DNA from: Actinomycetes bacterium
Lineage (GTDB): Bacteria > Actinomycetota > Actinomycetes > Mycobacteriales > Micromonosporaceae
Assembly (NCBI GenBank): GCA_023402505.1
Contig: JAEYGD010000418.1
Coordinates: forward strand, 1-30,217
DNA length: 30,217 nucleotides
Direction of reading: 5' to 3'
Below the pieces are notes generated by a model. That model searched no databases. It was not told the origin of the DNA and saw only the letters and a program-made list of their open reading frames with translations. Positions 1 through 8,173 of the stretch are shown here, piece after piece. Each line of letters begins with the position of its first letter. Positions within the stretch are counted from its first letter, which is position 1. A program made the position numbers and the translations under genes.

Positions 1-1319
1 GGTACGTCCACGGTGAGGTGCCGGCCGTCGCGCACCACGATCCGGCCGTCCACCACGACCTGGGTGACGTCCGCCGCGGTGGCGGCGAAGAACGCACCGA
101 CCGGCGGCACCCCAGCGGTCCGGGCGCCGTCGAGGCGTACGGTCACCAGGTCGGCCCGGTCGCCCACCGAGAGCCGGCCGGCGTCGCCCCAGCCGAGCGC
201 GGCGTGCCCGGCGACCGTGGCGGCGGTGACCAGCTCGTCGGGGGCGAAGTGGCCCCGGCGGCGGGTACGCAGCCGCTCGTCCAGCTCCACGGCGCGTGCC
301 TCCTCGAAGAGGTCCACCACGGCGTGGCTGTCGCTGCCGAGGCTGAGCGGACTGCCCGCGTCCGCCATCCGGCGGGCCGGCCCGATCCCGTCGGCGAGGT
401 CCCGCTCGGTGGTGGGGCAGAGGCAGACGCCGGTGCGGCTGTCCCCCAGCAGTGTCACGTCGACGCTGGTCGGGTGGGTGGCGTGGACGGCGGTGGTGTG
501 CCGGCCCAGCACCCCCCGGTCGGCGAGCAGCCGGGTCGGGGTGCAGCCGTGCACGGCCCGGCAGGCGTCGTTCTCGGCCGGCTGCTCCGAGAGGTGGACG
601 TGCAGCGGTACGCCCCGGCGGTCCGCCCAGCCGGCCACCGTCGCCAGCTGCCCGGCCGGCACCGCGCGGACCGAGTGGATCGCCGCGCCGACCCGGGCGT
701 GCCCGTCGTCCGGTGCGAACCCGTCAACCCGCTCGGCCCAGCGCAGCGCGTCGCCGTCGCCGAACCGGGTCTGCGGCCCGACCAGCGGGTCACCGTCCAC
801 CGTGGCGGTCAGGTAACAGGTGTCCAGCAGGGTGATCCGGATACCGGCGTGCGCGGCGGCCTCGACCAGCGCCGCGCTCATCGTGTTCGGGTCGTCGTAC
901 GGGGTGCCGCCCGGGCCGTGGTGCAGGTAGTGGAACTCCCCGACACAGGTGATCCCGGCCAGCGCCATCTCGGCGTACACGGCGCGGGCCAGCGCCAGGT
1001 AGCGGTCCGGGTCGAGCCGGGTCGCGACCGCGTACATCTGGTCGCGCCAGGTCCAGAAGTCGCCGCGCCCACCGTGGGTGCGGCCGCGCAGCGCCCGGTG
1101 GAACGCGTGCGAGTGGGCGTTGGCCAGGCCGGGCAGCGTCAGCCCGGGCAGGCGTACGGCGTCGTGCAGCACCTCCACCCCGGCGGCGGGTGCGGAGCCG
1201 CCGGTCAGCGGCGTGACGGCGGTGATCCGGCCGTCGTCGGTCTCGATGAGCACGTCGGGGGTCGGCTCGGCGTGGTCGGGCAGCCACGCGTACTCGGCGA
1301 GCCAGCGGGTCGCGGTCAT
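1..1319 (-). CDS. hutF: Formimidoylglutamate deiminase HutF (3' end cut by window)
   Basis: The enzyme deiminates N-formimidoyl-L-glutamate to N-formyl-L-glutamate and ammonia, a late step of cytoplasmic histidine degradation. The visible part is about 439 residues and lacks only the C-terminus. It starts MTATRWLAEYAWLP and has the amidohydrolase-superfamily zinc motif NAHSHAFHRALRGR (His69, His71), a VHLSEQ segment, VHATHPT and the GSDSHAVVDLFEE segment that carries the catalytic Asp. These, and especially the HSHAFHR form, are typical of HutF rather than HutI. The start is ATG at 1319 with a GGGGA element about 11 nt upstream. The gene lies 46 bp downstream of the M20 amidohydrolase gene in the hut operon. 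HutI would be expected just beyond the window, but this cannot be seen. The HutF identity is a family call from motifs and neighbours; a guanine-deaminase-like relative is the main alternative and is less likely here. Confidence 0.92.
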   Translation of the reverse strand, partial: MTATRWLAEYAWLPDHAEPTPDVLIETDDGRITAVTPLTGGSAPAAGVEVLHDAVRLPGLTLPGLANAHSHAFHRALRGRTHGGRGDFWTWRDQMYAVATRLDPDRYLALARAVYAEMALAGITCVGEFHYLHHGPGGTPYDDPNTMSAALVEAAAHAGIRITLLDTCYLTATVDGDPLVGPQTRFGDGDALRWAERVDGFAPDDGHARVGAAIHSVRAVPAGQLATVAGWADRRGVPLHVHLSEQPAENDACRAVHGCTPTRLLADRGVLGRHTTAVHATHPTSVDVTLLGDSRTGVCLCPTTERDLADGIGPARRMADAGSPLSLGSDSHAVVDLFEEARAVELDERLRTRRRGHFAPDELVTAATVAGHAALGWGDAGRLSVGDRADLVTVRLDGARTAGVPPVGAFFAATAADVTQVVVDGRIVVRDGRHLTVDV

Positions 1320-1365
1320 GCTGACAGCGTCCCCGGCGGCGGCGTCCTCCGCTCGGAGCCCCGGG

Positions 1366-2565
1366 TCACCGGCATGTCAGCTCCTCCAGTACGCGGGCCA
1401 GCGCGGTCACCCCGGCCGCGCAGTCCTCGTCGGTCGCCGACTCGGCGGGGGAGTGCGACACCCCGGTCGGGTTGCGGACGAAGAGCATCGCGGTGGGCAG
1501 GTGACCGGCCAGCACCCCGGCGTCGTGCCCGGCACCGGTGGGCAGCACCGGGGCGTCGAGCAGCGCGGCGAGCCGGCGACCCAGCCCGCCGTCGAACGCG
1601 ACCAGCGGCGTCACCGACTCCTCGGTCAGCGTCACCGCCGTGCCGTCACGCCGGGCCCGCTCGGCGGCCTTGCCGTGGACCGCCTCGACCAGCCCGGCGA
1701 GCGTCGCCGGCTCGGCGGCGCGGGCGTCCAGCCAGCCGGTCACCCTCGACGGGATCGCGTTGGTGGCGTTCGGCTCCACGGCCACCCGACCGACGGTGGC
1801 GTGCGCGCCGCGCAGCCGGGCCTCCTTGTTGGCGGCGAGCACCGTGAACGCGTACGTGAGCATCGGGTCATGACGGTCCGCCATCCGGGTCGTACCCGCG
1901 TGGTTGCCCGCACCGGTGAAGTCGAGGCGCCAGCGGCCGTGCGGCCAGATCGCGGTGGCGACGGCGACCGGAGCATCCTGCTCGACCAGCGCGCGGCCCT
2001 GCTCGACGTGCAGCTCGACGAAGGCCGCGAAGCGGCCGAGCAGCTCCGGCCGGGCACCCGCCGGCCGGTCACCGAGCGCCTCGGCGAAGCTCACCCCGTC
2101 GGTGTCGCGCAGCCCGGCCGCGCGGTCGGCCGCCAGCGCGCCGGTGAGCAGCCGCGAGCCCAGGCAGGGTACGCCGAACCGGGCACCCTCCTCCTCGACG
2201 AACGCCGCCACCGCGACCGGCCGGCCCGGGGTGACGCCCGCCGCGCGCAGCTCGTCGACGGCGAGGAAGGCGCTGACGATGCCGAGCGGGCCGTCGTACG
2301 CCCCGCCGTGCGGCACCGAGTCGAAGTGGCTGCCGGTCAGCACCGCGTCCCCGGCCTCCGGGTCACCCCACCAGGCGAACAGGTTGCCGTTGCCGTCGTC
2401 GGTCACCGGCATGCCACGCCGGTCGGCCTGCGCACGGAACCAGCCGCGCAGCGTGCGCTCCGGCTCGGTCAGCGCGTAGCGCAGGTAGCCGCCGCTGCCG
2501 GCGTCCCGCCCGACCGGGGCGATCTCGTCCCACAGCGCGCGGAACCGCGCCGCCAGGTCGCTCAC
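1366..2565 (-). CDS. M20-family amidohydrolase (allantoate amidohydrolase-like) in hut operon
   Basis: This is a 399-residue di-metal amidohydrolase of the allantoate amidohydrolase / N-carbamoyl-amino-acid hydrolase group of family M20. Visible metal motifs are TGSHFDSVPHGGAYDG (His80, Asp91), the EEEG cluster near residues 124-127 and the later ELHVEQG and VSHSPAE segments. NATNAIPSRV matches the lid/dimerisation domain. The start is GTG at 2565, preceded by GAGGGGG; the open frame extends further upstream, but that part is low-complexity and overlaps hutU. It sits between hutU and hutF. Annotation by similarity would say allantoate amidohydrolase, but no purine-degradation gene is nearby. 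HutF makes N-formylglutamate, which needs a hydrolase, and no HutG-type gene is seen, so an N-formylglutamate amidohydrolase role is a reasonable inference. The family is clear; the substrate is not proven. Confidence 0.88.
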   Translation of the reverse strand: MSDLAARFRALWDEIAPVGRDAGSGGYLRYALTEPERTLRGWFRAQADRRGMPVTDDGNGNLFAWWGDPEAGDAVLTGSHFDSVPHGGAYDGPLGIVSAFLAVDELRAAGVTPGRPVAVAAFVEEEGARFGVPCLGSRLLTGALAADRAAGLRDTDGVSFAEALGDRPAGARPELLGRFAAFVELHVEQGRALVEQDAPVAVATAIWPHGRWRLDFTGAGNHAGTTRMADRHDPMLTYAFTVLAANKEARLRGAHATVGRVAVEPNATNAIPSRVTGWLDARAAEPATLAGLVEAVHGKAAERARRDGTAVTLTEESVTPLVAFDGGLGRRLAALLDAPVLPTGAGHDAGVLAGHLPTAMLFVRNPTGVSHSPAESATDEDCAAGVTALARVLEELTCR

Positions 2566-2632
2566 GCCGCCCCCTCGCTCTGCTCGGCGGCGGCGCGAGG
2601 CGCCACGCTGCTGTGCCTGATGGTTCGCTCGC

Positions 2633-4342
2633 TCACAGCTCACCCTCGGCCATCGGGACGCGCACACCGGTGCGGCCGGCGACCTCGCGGGCGTCGTCGT
2701 AGCCCGCGTCGACGTGACGGATGACGCCCATCGCCGGGTCGTTGGTGAGCACCCGCTCGATCTTCTGCCCGGCCAGCGCGCTGCCGTCGGCGACGCAGAC
2801 CTGACCGGCGTGGATGGACCGGCCGATCCCCACCCCGCCACCGTGGTGGATGGACACCCAGGACGCCCCGCTGGCGGTGTTGACCAGTGCGTTGAGCAGC
2901 GGCCAGTCGGCGATCGCGTCGGAGCCGTCGGCCATCGCCTCGGTCTCCCGGTACGGGCTGGCGACGCTTCCGCAGTCCAGGTGGTCGCGGCCGATCACCA
3001 CCGGGGCGGACAGCTCGCCCGAGGCGACCATCTCGTTGAACCGCACGCCGGCCTTGTCCCGCTCCCCGTAGCCGAGCCAGCAGATCCGCGCCGGCAGGCC
3101 CTGGAACGCGACCCGCTCGCCGGCCATCCGGATCCACCGGGCCAGGGATTCGTTCTCCGGGAACAGGTCGAGGATCGCCCGGTCGGTGGCGGCGATGTCG
3201 GCCGGGTCGCCGGACAGCGCCGCCCAGCGGAACGGGCCCTTGCCCTCGCAGAACAGCGGCCGGATGTACGCCGGCACGAAGCCCGGGAAGTCGAAGGCGC
3301 GCTCGTACCCGCCGAGTTTCGCCTCGCCGCGGATCGAGTTGCCGTAGTCGAACACCTCGGCGCCCGCGTCGAGGAAACCGACCATCGCCTCGACGTGCTT
3401 CGCCATCGAGGCGCGGGCCCGGTCGGTGAACTCGGCCGGTTTCGCCGCGGCGTAGTCCCGGGCGTCGGCCAGGTCCACGCCCTCCGGCAGGTACGACAGC
3501 GGGTCGTGCGCGCTGGTCTGGTCGGTGACGATGTCGACCGGGACGCCCCGGCGCAGCAGTTCCGGGAAGACCGTGGCGGCGTTGCCGACCACGCCGACGC
3601 TCAGGGCCCGCCGGTCCCGCTTGGCGGCGAGCACCCGCTCCACGGCGTCGTCGAGCGAGTCGGCGACCTCGTCGAGGTAGCGGTCGCGTACCCGGCGCTC
3701 CAGCCGGGACCGGTCGACGTCCACGATCAGGCAGGCGCCACCGTTCATGGTGACGGCGAGCGGCTGCGCCCCGCCCATCCCGCCGCAGCCGCCGGTCAGC
3801 GTCAACGTGCCAGCCAGCGAGCCCCCGCCGTACTGCTGCCCGTCGCCGCCGACGGCGAGTTTGGCGGCCACCGCGGCGAACGTCTCGTACGTTCCCTGGA
3901 GGATGCCCTGGGTGCCGATGTAGATCCACGAACCGGCGGTCATCTGCCCGTACATGGTCAGGCCGAGCTGCTCGAGCCGGCGGAACTCCGGCCAGGTCGC
4001 CCAGTCGCCCACCAGGTTCGAGTTGGCCAGCAGCACCCGCGGCGCCCACTCGTGGGTCCGCATGACCCCGACCGGCCGGCCGGACTGCACCAGCATCGTC
4101 TCGTCGTCACGCAGGTCGGTCAGCGTCCGCACCAGGGCGTGGTACGACGGCCAGTCCCGGGCGGCCTTCCCGGTGCCCCCGTAGACCACCAGGTCCTCGG
4201 GGCGCTCGGCCACCTCCGGGTCGAGGTTGTTCATCAGCATCCGCAGGGCGGCCTCCTGGGGCCAGCCACGGGCGGTGCGATCGGGGCCGCGGGCGGCCCG
4301 GACCGGGCCGGCGCCGCGGACCGCCTGGTTGGGCTGCGTCAC
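2633..4342 (-). CDS. hutU: Urocanate hydratase HutU
   Basis: Urocanase adds water to urocanate to give 4-imidazolone-5-propionate, the second step of histidine catabolism, using tightly bound NAD+ as an electrophile. The 569-residue length is normal. Family hallmarks are the N-terminal EAALRMLMNNLDPEVAE, VYGGTGKAARDW, the glycine-rich GGCGGMGGAQPLA and, near the C-terminus, RDHLDCGSVASPYRETE with the conserved active-site cysteine, followed by SIHHGGGVGIG. The start is GTG at 4342 with a strong AGGAGGAG ribosome site at about 4349-4356. The stop codon of the upstream regulator (4355-4357) falls inside this ribosome site, so the two genes are probably translationally coupled. HutH (histidine ammonia-lyase) is not in the window and must be encoded elsewhere or is absent. 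Assignment is near certain. Confidence 0.97.
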   Translation of the reverse strand: MTQPNQAVRGAGPVRAARGPDRTARGWPQEAALRMLMNNLDPEVAERPEDLVVYGGTGKAARDWPSYHALVRTLTDLRDDETMLVQSGRPVGVMRTHEWAPRVLLANSNLVGDWATWPEFRRLEQLGLTMYGQMTAGSWIYIGTQGILQGTYETFAAVAAKLAVGGDGQQYGGGSLAGTLTLTGGCGGMGGAQPLAVTMNGGACLIVDVDRSRLERRVRDRYLDEVADSLDDAVERVLAAKRDRRALSVGVVGNAATVFPELLRRGVPVDIVTDQTSAHDPLSYLPEGVDLADARDYAAAKPAEFTDRARASMAKHVEAMVGFLDAGAEVFDYGNSIRGEAKLGGYERAFDFPGFVPAYIRPLFCEGKGPFRWAALSGDPADIAATDRAILDLFPENESLARWIRMAGERVAFQGLPARICWLGYGERDKAGVRFNEMVASGELSAPVVIGRDHLDCGSVASPYRETEAMADGSDAIADWPLLNALVNTASGASWVSIHHGGGVGIGRSIHAGQVCVADGSALAGQKIERVLTNDPAMGVIRHVDAGYDDAREVAGRTGVRVPMAEGEL

Positions 4343-4354
4343 GTGGATCTCCTC

Positions 4355-5206
4355 CTAACCGAGGAACAACTGACGACGGGCGGCGGAGGCTTCGAACGCC
4401 TCCAGCCGGCGTTGGGTCTCGGCGGGCGCGGCGTCGCAGATCGCCTGGAGCAGCACCATGGCCAGGGTCATCGGGCCGGTGTGCAGGTCGAACACGAGCT
4501 GCGCGCCGACCGCGGCGGGCAGCACCACGTCGGCGTGCTCGCCGGCCGGGCTGACCGGCGAGTCGGTGATGGCGACGACGGTCAGACCCGCGTCCCGGGC
4601 CTCGCGCAGCGCGTCCAGGGTCTCCCGGGGGTAGCGGGGCAGCACGAACGCGAGCAGTGCGTTCGCGCCGGCCTGGGCCGCCTGTTCGAGGCGGTCGGTG
4701 AGCAGGCTGCCGCCGTCGTCGAGAACCCGGACGTCCGGGTGCACCTTGGCGGCGAAGTACGCGAAGTACGCGGCCAGCGGCGCGGCGGCCCGCAGGCCGA
4801 GCACCGGCAGCGGACGGCTACCGGCGAGCACCCGGCCGGCGTCGGCGACCCGGTCCCGGTCGGCGAGCTGTTCGGCGAGCCGGTCCAGGTTGCCGATCTC
4901 GGCGCGTACCGCCTGCTGGAGCGCGTTGCCCGCGTCGGCCCGGCCGTCCGGTGCGGCCATGGTCAGCTCGCGGAGGCGGCGGCGCAGGGCGGGGTAGCCG
5001 TCGTGGCCGAGCGCCATCGCGAACCGGGTGACCGACGGCTGGCTGACGCCGGCCAGTTCGGCGACCTCGGCCGCCGACAGGTAACCGACGGCCGGCCCGT
5101 GCTGCACGAGGCAGTGCGCGATGCGGCGCTGGGTGGGGGTGAGCCGGACCCCCTGGAACAGGTCCAGGACCCGCTCGGCGGGCACCGCGACGGCTCCTTC
5201 ATTCAT
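4355..5206 (-). CDS. RpiR-family transcriptional regulator of the hut operon
   Basis: The 283-residue protein has an N-terminal RpiR-type helix-turn-helix (residues about 12-80; TPTQRRIAHCL and LAGVSQPSVTRFAMALGHDGYPALRRRL are typical in order) and a C-terminal SIS domain (about 120-250) that in this family binds a sugar phosphate or other small ligand. It is the first gene of the hut operon, 12 bp from hutU, so it probably controls histidine use; urocanate or a related intermediate as the ligand is a guess. ATG at 5206 has no good ribosome site, but a -10-like TAGAGT lies 6 nt upstream, which fits a leaderless start. An alternative is GTG at 5185, preceded by AAGGAG inside the open frame. 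A palindrome in the promoter spacer suggests autoregulation. Confidence 0.9.
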   Translation of the reverse strand: MNEGAVAVPAERVLDLFQGVRLTPTQRRIAHCLVQHGPAVGYLSAAEVAELAGVSQPSVTRFAMALGHDGYPALRRRLRELTMAAPDGRADAGNALQQAVRAEIGNLDRLAEQLADRDRVADAGRVLAGSRPLPVLGLRAAAPLAAYFAYFAAKVHPDVRVLDDGGSLLTDRLEQAAQAGANALLAFVLPRYPRETLDALREARDAGLTVVAITDSPVSPAGEHADVVLPAAVGAQLVFDLHTGPMTLAMVLLQAICDAAPAETQRRLEAFEASAARRQLFLG

Positions 5207-5212
5207 GCGCTG

Positions 5213-5242
5213 ACTCTATGCATGAAAACTTTCACAGGGCAA
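5213..5242 (-). promoter_or_regulatory. hut operon promoter with RpiR-type operator in the spacer
   Basis: On the minus strand a -35-like TTGCCC (5237-5242) and a -10-like TAGAGT (5213-5218) are 18 nt apart. The spacer holds the inverted repeat TGAAA-AC-TTTCA (5223-5234). RpiR-family operators are often TGAAA-Nx-TTTCA-like, so a bound regulator would exclude RNA polymerase. The hexamers and repeat are seen directly; the assignment to the adjacent RpiR protein is inference. Confidence 0.6.
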
Positions 5243-5303
5243 CCGGTCCGTCCGGATGGCGGCCGGTGGACGGCCGGTGGGGGACCGGCTCGCGGGCGGT
5301 CGG

Positions 5304-5309
5304 TACTAT
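5304..5309 (+). promoter_or_regulatory. Possible -10 element TACTAT upstream of the anchored-protein gene
   Basis: TACTAT fits the actinobacterial TANNNT -10 pattern and lies 30 nt before the ATG at 5340, leaving room for a short leader with the GAGGAG ribosome site (5329-5334). No convincing -35 is seen upstream. Confidence 0.3.
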
Positions 5310-5339
5310 CCCGCACGGCGGTTCAACTGAGGAGTGTGC

Positions 5340-6566
5340 ATGCAGCCGGATGGCCCGTACAGGTTCACCCACGCGTTGGGCGGGACTCCGGTGGGAAAGG
5401 CGTGGGCCGCCATCGACGACCAGGGCCGCTTCGTGACCGTGGCGGTGCTGGACGCCGCCGTGGCCGCCACCCCCGGCTGGCGGGAAGCATTCTCCGGCAT
5501 CGCGGAGTCGTTGGCGAAGGCCCCGGACGGCCTGCCCTACACGTACGCCGACTTCTCGGCAGCCGCCCCCTGGGTCGCCTACCCGGCCGATGCGGGGCCG
5601 GGTGCGGAGCGGCTGTTCCGGGCGCTCGGCGTGGAGTACACGCCGGTCCCGACGACCGTTTCGCCGACCTCCGGCCCGCCGGTCTCCGCCCCGCCGGTCC
5701 CGACGTCCGGCGCTCCCCTCGCCCCGTGGGCGGTGCAGGCGACCCCGACCTCCGGTCAGCCGATGTCCCCCGCGCCGCAGCCCGGCCCGGCGGCCCCCAT
5801 GTCGCCGGCTGCCGCGCCGCCGTTGACGCCCTCGCGCCCCGGGCCGGTGCCGCAGCAGGTCGGTGCGCCCGTCTCGCCGCCGCCCGCCCATGACCCGTTC
5901 ACCGCGACCGGCCGGCGGATCGCCCCGGTGCAGCCCGCTCCGAAGCGCCGCGGTTGGATCCCGGTGGCGGCCGGCGCGCTGGTGCTCACTCTGGTCGCCG
6001 GAGCGGCCGGTTTCATCCTCGGCAAGGGCAGCGAGGGAGAGCCGGTGGAGCCTTCGTCATCGGCCAGCGCCCCCTTGCCGCCGTACGAGTCGACGCAGTT
6101 CGCCCTGAACAAGGCCAGGTTCGAGGGCGAGTTGGCACCGTTGGCGGAGCCGTGGCTGACCCGCATCGGCGGTTGCGTGACCTACAACCAGCCCGGTGCG
6201 CCGAAGCTGCCGTCCGACGAGAAGGCGCACGTGTTTTGCAACTACGGCGGCGCGTGGCTGCACTTCACGCTGTACCCCGGTAAGAAGCAGAAGGACATCG
6301 CACGTACCTACCGCCAGCAGCTCAATCTCTCCGGCAGTGACCTCGCGCCGGGCCTGCGCGAGGCAGCGCGAGCCACCGGCGGGGTGACCGGCGTGACCGG
6401 CAGCTACGTCGAGTACGCCTTCGAGAGCGAGGACGGGCGAGCGATCTGCGGCGTGTGGTGGGACCGGGATGACATCGACGCGGCCTTCTACGTCGAGACG
6501 TTCTGCGAATCCGGCATCAATGGCAACTGGGACGCCCTGCGGGACCTGTGGAAGCGTGGCAGCTGA
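5340..6566 (+). CDS. Membrane-anchored protein with degenerate kinase-like N-terminus
   Basis: I do not recognise a named family. The 408-residue protein has four parts. Residues 7-97 (YRFTHALGGTPVGKAWAAID, then GRFVTVAVLD, then APWVAYPADAG) resemble the glycine-loop, beta-3 and hinge of a Ser/Thr kinase N-lobe, but the beta-3 lysine and the whole catalytic lobe are missing. Residues about 100-200 are a Pro/Ser/Thr-rich linker. Residues 206-228 form one membrane helix after a KRRGW positive patch. Residues 230-408 are an outer domain with four cysteines (279, 300, 370, 389) that could form two disulfides. ATG at 5340 is chosen because GAGGAG precedes it by 5 nt; a GTG two codons earlier overlaps that site. 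It is a single gene facing away from the hut operon. A sensor or wall-associated role is only a guess. Confidence 0.8.
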   Translation: MQPDGPYRFTHALGGTPVGKAWAAIDDQGRFVTVAVLDAAVAATPGWREAFSGIAESLAKAPDGLPYTYADFSAAAPWVAYPADAGPGAERLFRALGVEYTPVPTTVSPTSGPPVSAPPVPTSGAPLAPWAVQATPTSGQPMSPAPQPGPAAPMSPAAAPPLTPSRPGPVPQQVGAPVSPPPAHDPFTATGRRIAPVQPAPKRRGWIPVAAGALVLTLVAGAAGFILGKGSEGEPVEPSSSASAPLPPYESTQFALNKARFEGELAPLAEPWLTRIGGCVTYNQPGAPKLPSDEKAHVFCNYGGAWLHFTLYPGKKQKDIARTYRQQLNLSGSDLAPGLREAARATGGVTGVTGSYVEYAFESEDGRAICGVWWDRDDIDAAFYVETFCESGINGNWDALRDLWKRGS

Positions 6567-6621
6567 CCGCCGGTCGCATCCTCCTGGCCAGTTCTCCCAG
6601 CGCATCCCGCACCCGACGGAC

Positions 6622-6641
6622 GTACGAATGATTCGTACTAT
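6622..6641 (+). promoter_or_regulatory. 17-bp perfect inverted repeat abutting -10-like TACTAT
   Basis: GTACGAAT-G-ATTCGTAC (6622-6638) is a perfect 8-bp-arm palindrome. Its right arm overlaps TACTAT (6636-6641), a TANNNT -10-like box that sits 6 nt before the ATG at 6648. This looks like an operator on the promoter of the polymerase gene. No regulator can be named. Confidence 0.5.
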
Positions 6642-6647
6642 CGCAGG

Positions 6648-8147
6648 ATGCAGGCGGTGACCGACCGGACCGGAGGGCTGGAGCGCGCCGCGCCGCTCCT
6701 CGCCTCCGGCCTCGTGGTCCTCGCGGCCTCCCTCACGGTGGCCGGCCGGTGGGACCTGGCGCTCGCGGTCGGCGTGGGCGGCCTGCTGGCCTGGGTCCTG
6801 CTGGATCCTGGCCGGATCACCTGGGCGATTCTCGTCATCGCCTTCGTCGTTCCAGTCACTATCGATTTCGGCTACCCGACCAACCCCTCCTACTCCCTGC
6901 TGCTGCTCCTCTTCGTCCTCGCCGTCTGGGGACGGCTGCACCGCGCCGAGCGTGACGGGTGGCCGCGCAACCTGATCGGCTCGGCGTTGCTGCTGCCCCT
7001 GTGCGCGGTGATCGCCGGGGTGGTGCACTGGCACGGCGTCAAGCCGATCGTCGTCGGCGCCGCGCCACTCCTGTGCGTCGGCGTGCTCTGCTGGCACGTC
7101 GCCGAGGAGGCGCGGCGCGACCCGCAGCTCATCGCCCGGATTGCCCGGGCGCTCACCTGGCTCGGCGTTCCGGTCGCACTCTTCGCCAAGTACCAGACGC
7201 TGTCGCTCAGCTGGCCGATCTTCGACCAGTTCGCCTACCACTGGACCTATACGTCCGCATTCGACGCGACCCGGGCGGTGGGCATCTCCGGGCACCCCAT
7301 CATCTACGGCACCTTCGGGATGGCGATGGCCCTCGTCGCGCTGACCGTGCGGGGCCGGTACTGGTACGTACCCTTCGTGGCCAACCTGGTCGGGCTGGTG
7401 CTCTCGGGCACGCGAAGCGCCTGGGTCGGCGCGTTCCTTGCGCTCTCGTTCTGGCTGCTCTTTCAGTTGCGCAGGATCTCCCTCCGCGGGACGGCCAGCG
7501 CGCTCGCGATCACCGCAGCCACCGCTCTGCTCGTGGTGATCAAGCTTCCGGTCCTCTCGTTCTCGACGCCCCCCGCACCGGAACCGCAGTGGGTTTCACC
7601 GGCGCCGGCCGCGACCGCCCCCGCTCCGAGCCCCGCCCCGACCGAGCAGAGCCCGGTCAGCCCCACCGATCCGGTCGACCTGACGGGCTCACGCATCTCC
7701 GACGCGGCCAGCGCGAACGCGCGCTTCACCCGCATCGGCGTCATCTGGGACGGCATTACGCGCGACTGGTCCACGATCGTGTTCGGCAACGGACCAGAGT
7801 CCAACGTGCGCTACCTGGAGGACGTCGGTATCGGCGACGGAGAGGCGCAGGTCTTCGACAACACCTACCTGACGTTCTGGTACAACTATGGCCTGATCGG
7901 GTTCACCTGCCTGCTGTCGCTCCTGGCGGTGCTCTTCTGGCGCTTCCGGTCGCTGCCCGCACGCGTCCTGTTGCTGGCGCTCGGGGCGCAGGTCTTCTTC
8001 TTCGACGCCTGGCTGTGGTTGGGCGCGGTCGCCGTGTTCGTGCTGGCGGTCGGGTTGAACGCCGCAGGCGAGGCGCCGGACCGGTCGCCTTTGGCCCCGC
8101 TCATGGGCGGGCACCGGCCGACACAGCGGATGACGCCAGCTAGTTAG
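6648..8147 (+). CDS. Wzy/O-antigen-ligase family membrane polymerase
   Basis: A 499-residue polytopic membrane protein with about ten to twelve hydrophobic helices. It has the family features RAVGISGHPIIYGTFG (about 209-224) and LSGTRSAWVG (252-261), and a long, proline-rich extracytoplasmic loop (about 305-405) before the last helices. This is the architecture of Wzy polymerases and O-antigen ligases, which join lipid-linked oligosaccharides on the outer face of the membrane. In this locus, with a flippase and an initiating sugar-phosphate transferase, polymerase is the natural role, but ligase cannot be excluded by sequence. There is no ribosome site before ATG 6648; a -10-like box 6 nt upstream suggests a leaderless message. 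Its stop (8147) faces that of the next gene with a 10-bp gap. Confidence 0.85.
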   Translation: MQAVTDRTGGLERAAPLLASGLVVLAASLTVAGRWDLALAVGVGGLLAWVLLDPGRITWAILVIAFVVPVTIDFGYPTNPSYSLLLLLFVLAVWGRLHRAERDGWPRNLIGSALLLPLCAVIAGVVHWHGVKPIVVGAAPLLCVGVLCWHVAEEARRDPQLIARIARALTWLGVPVALFAKYQTLSLSWPIFDQFAYHWTYTSAFDATRAVGISGHPIIYGTFGMAMALVALTVRGRYWYVPFVANLVGLVLSGTRSAWVGAFLALSFWLLFQLRRISLRGTASALAITAATALLVVIKLPVLSFSTPPAPEPQWVSPAPAATAPAPSPAPTEQSPVSPTDPVDLTGSRISDAASANARFTRIGVIWDGITRDWSTIVFGNGPESNVRYLEDVGIGDGEAQVFDNTYLTFWYNYGLIGFTCLLSLLAVLFWRFRSLPARVLLLALGAQVFFFDAWLWLGAVAVFVLAVGLNAAGEAPDRSPLAPLMGGHRPTQRMTPAS

Positions 8148-8155
8148 CGCGACCC

Positions 8156-8173
8156 GGTCAGCCCCGGCTGACC
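8156..8173. terminator. Inverted repeat between convergent polymerase and GT-C genes
   Basis: GGTCAGCC-CC-GGCTGACC is a perfect 8-bp-arm repeat at the junction of two convergent genes; it includes the stop codon of the minus-strand gene. It could serve as a bidirectional terminator, although there is no T tract. Confidence 0.4.

Noticed and set aside
2714..5893. A 1059-codon plus-strand open frame opposite hutU and rpiR
   Set aside because: It is antisense to two well-supported genes, has the composition of a GC-rich shadow frame (Arg/Gly/Val/Pro-rich), and shows no domain or start signal.
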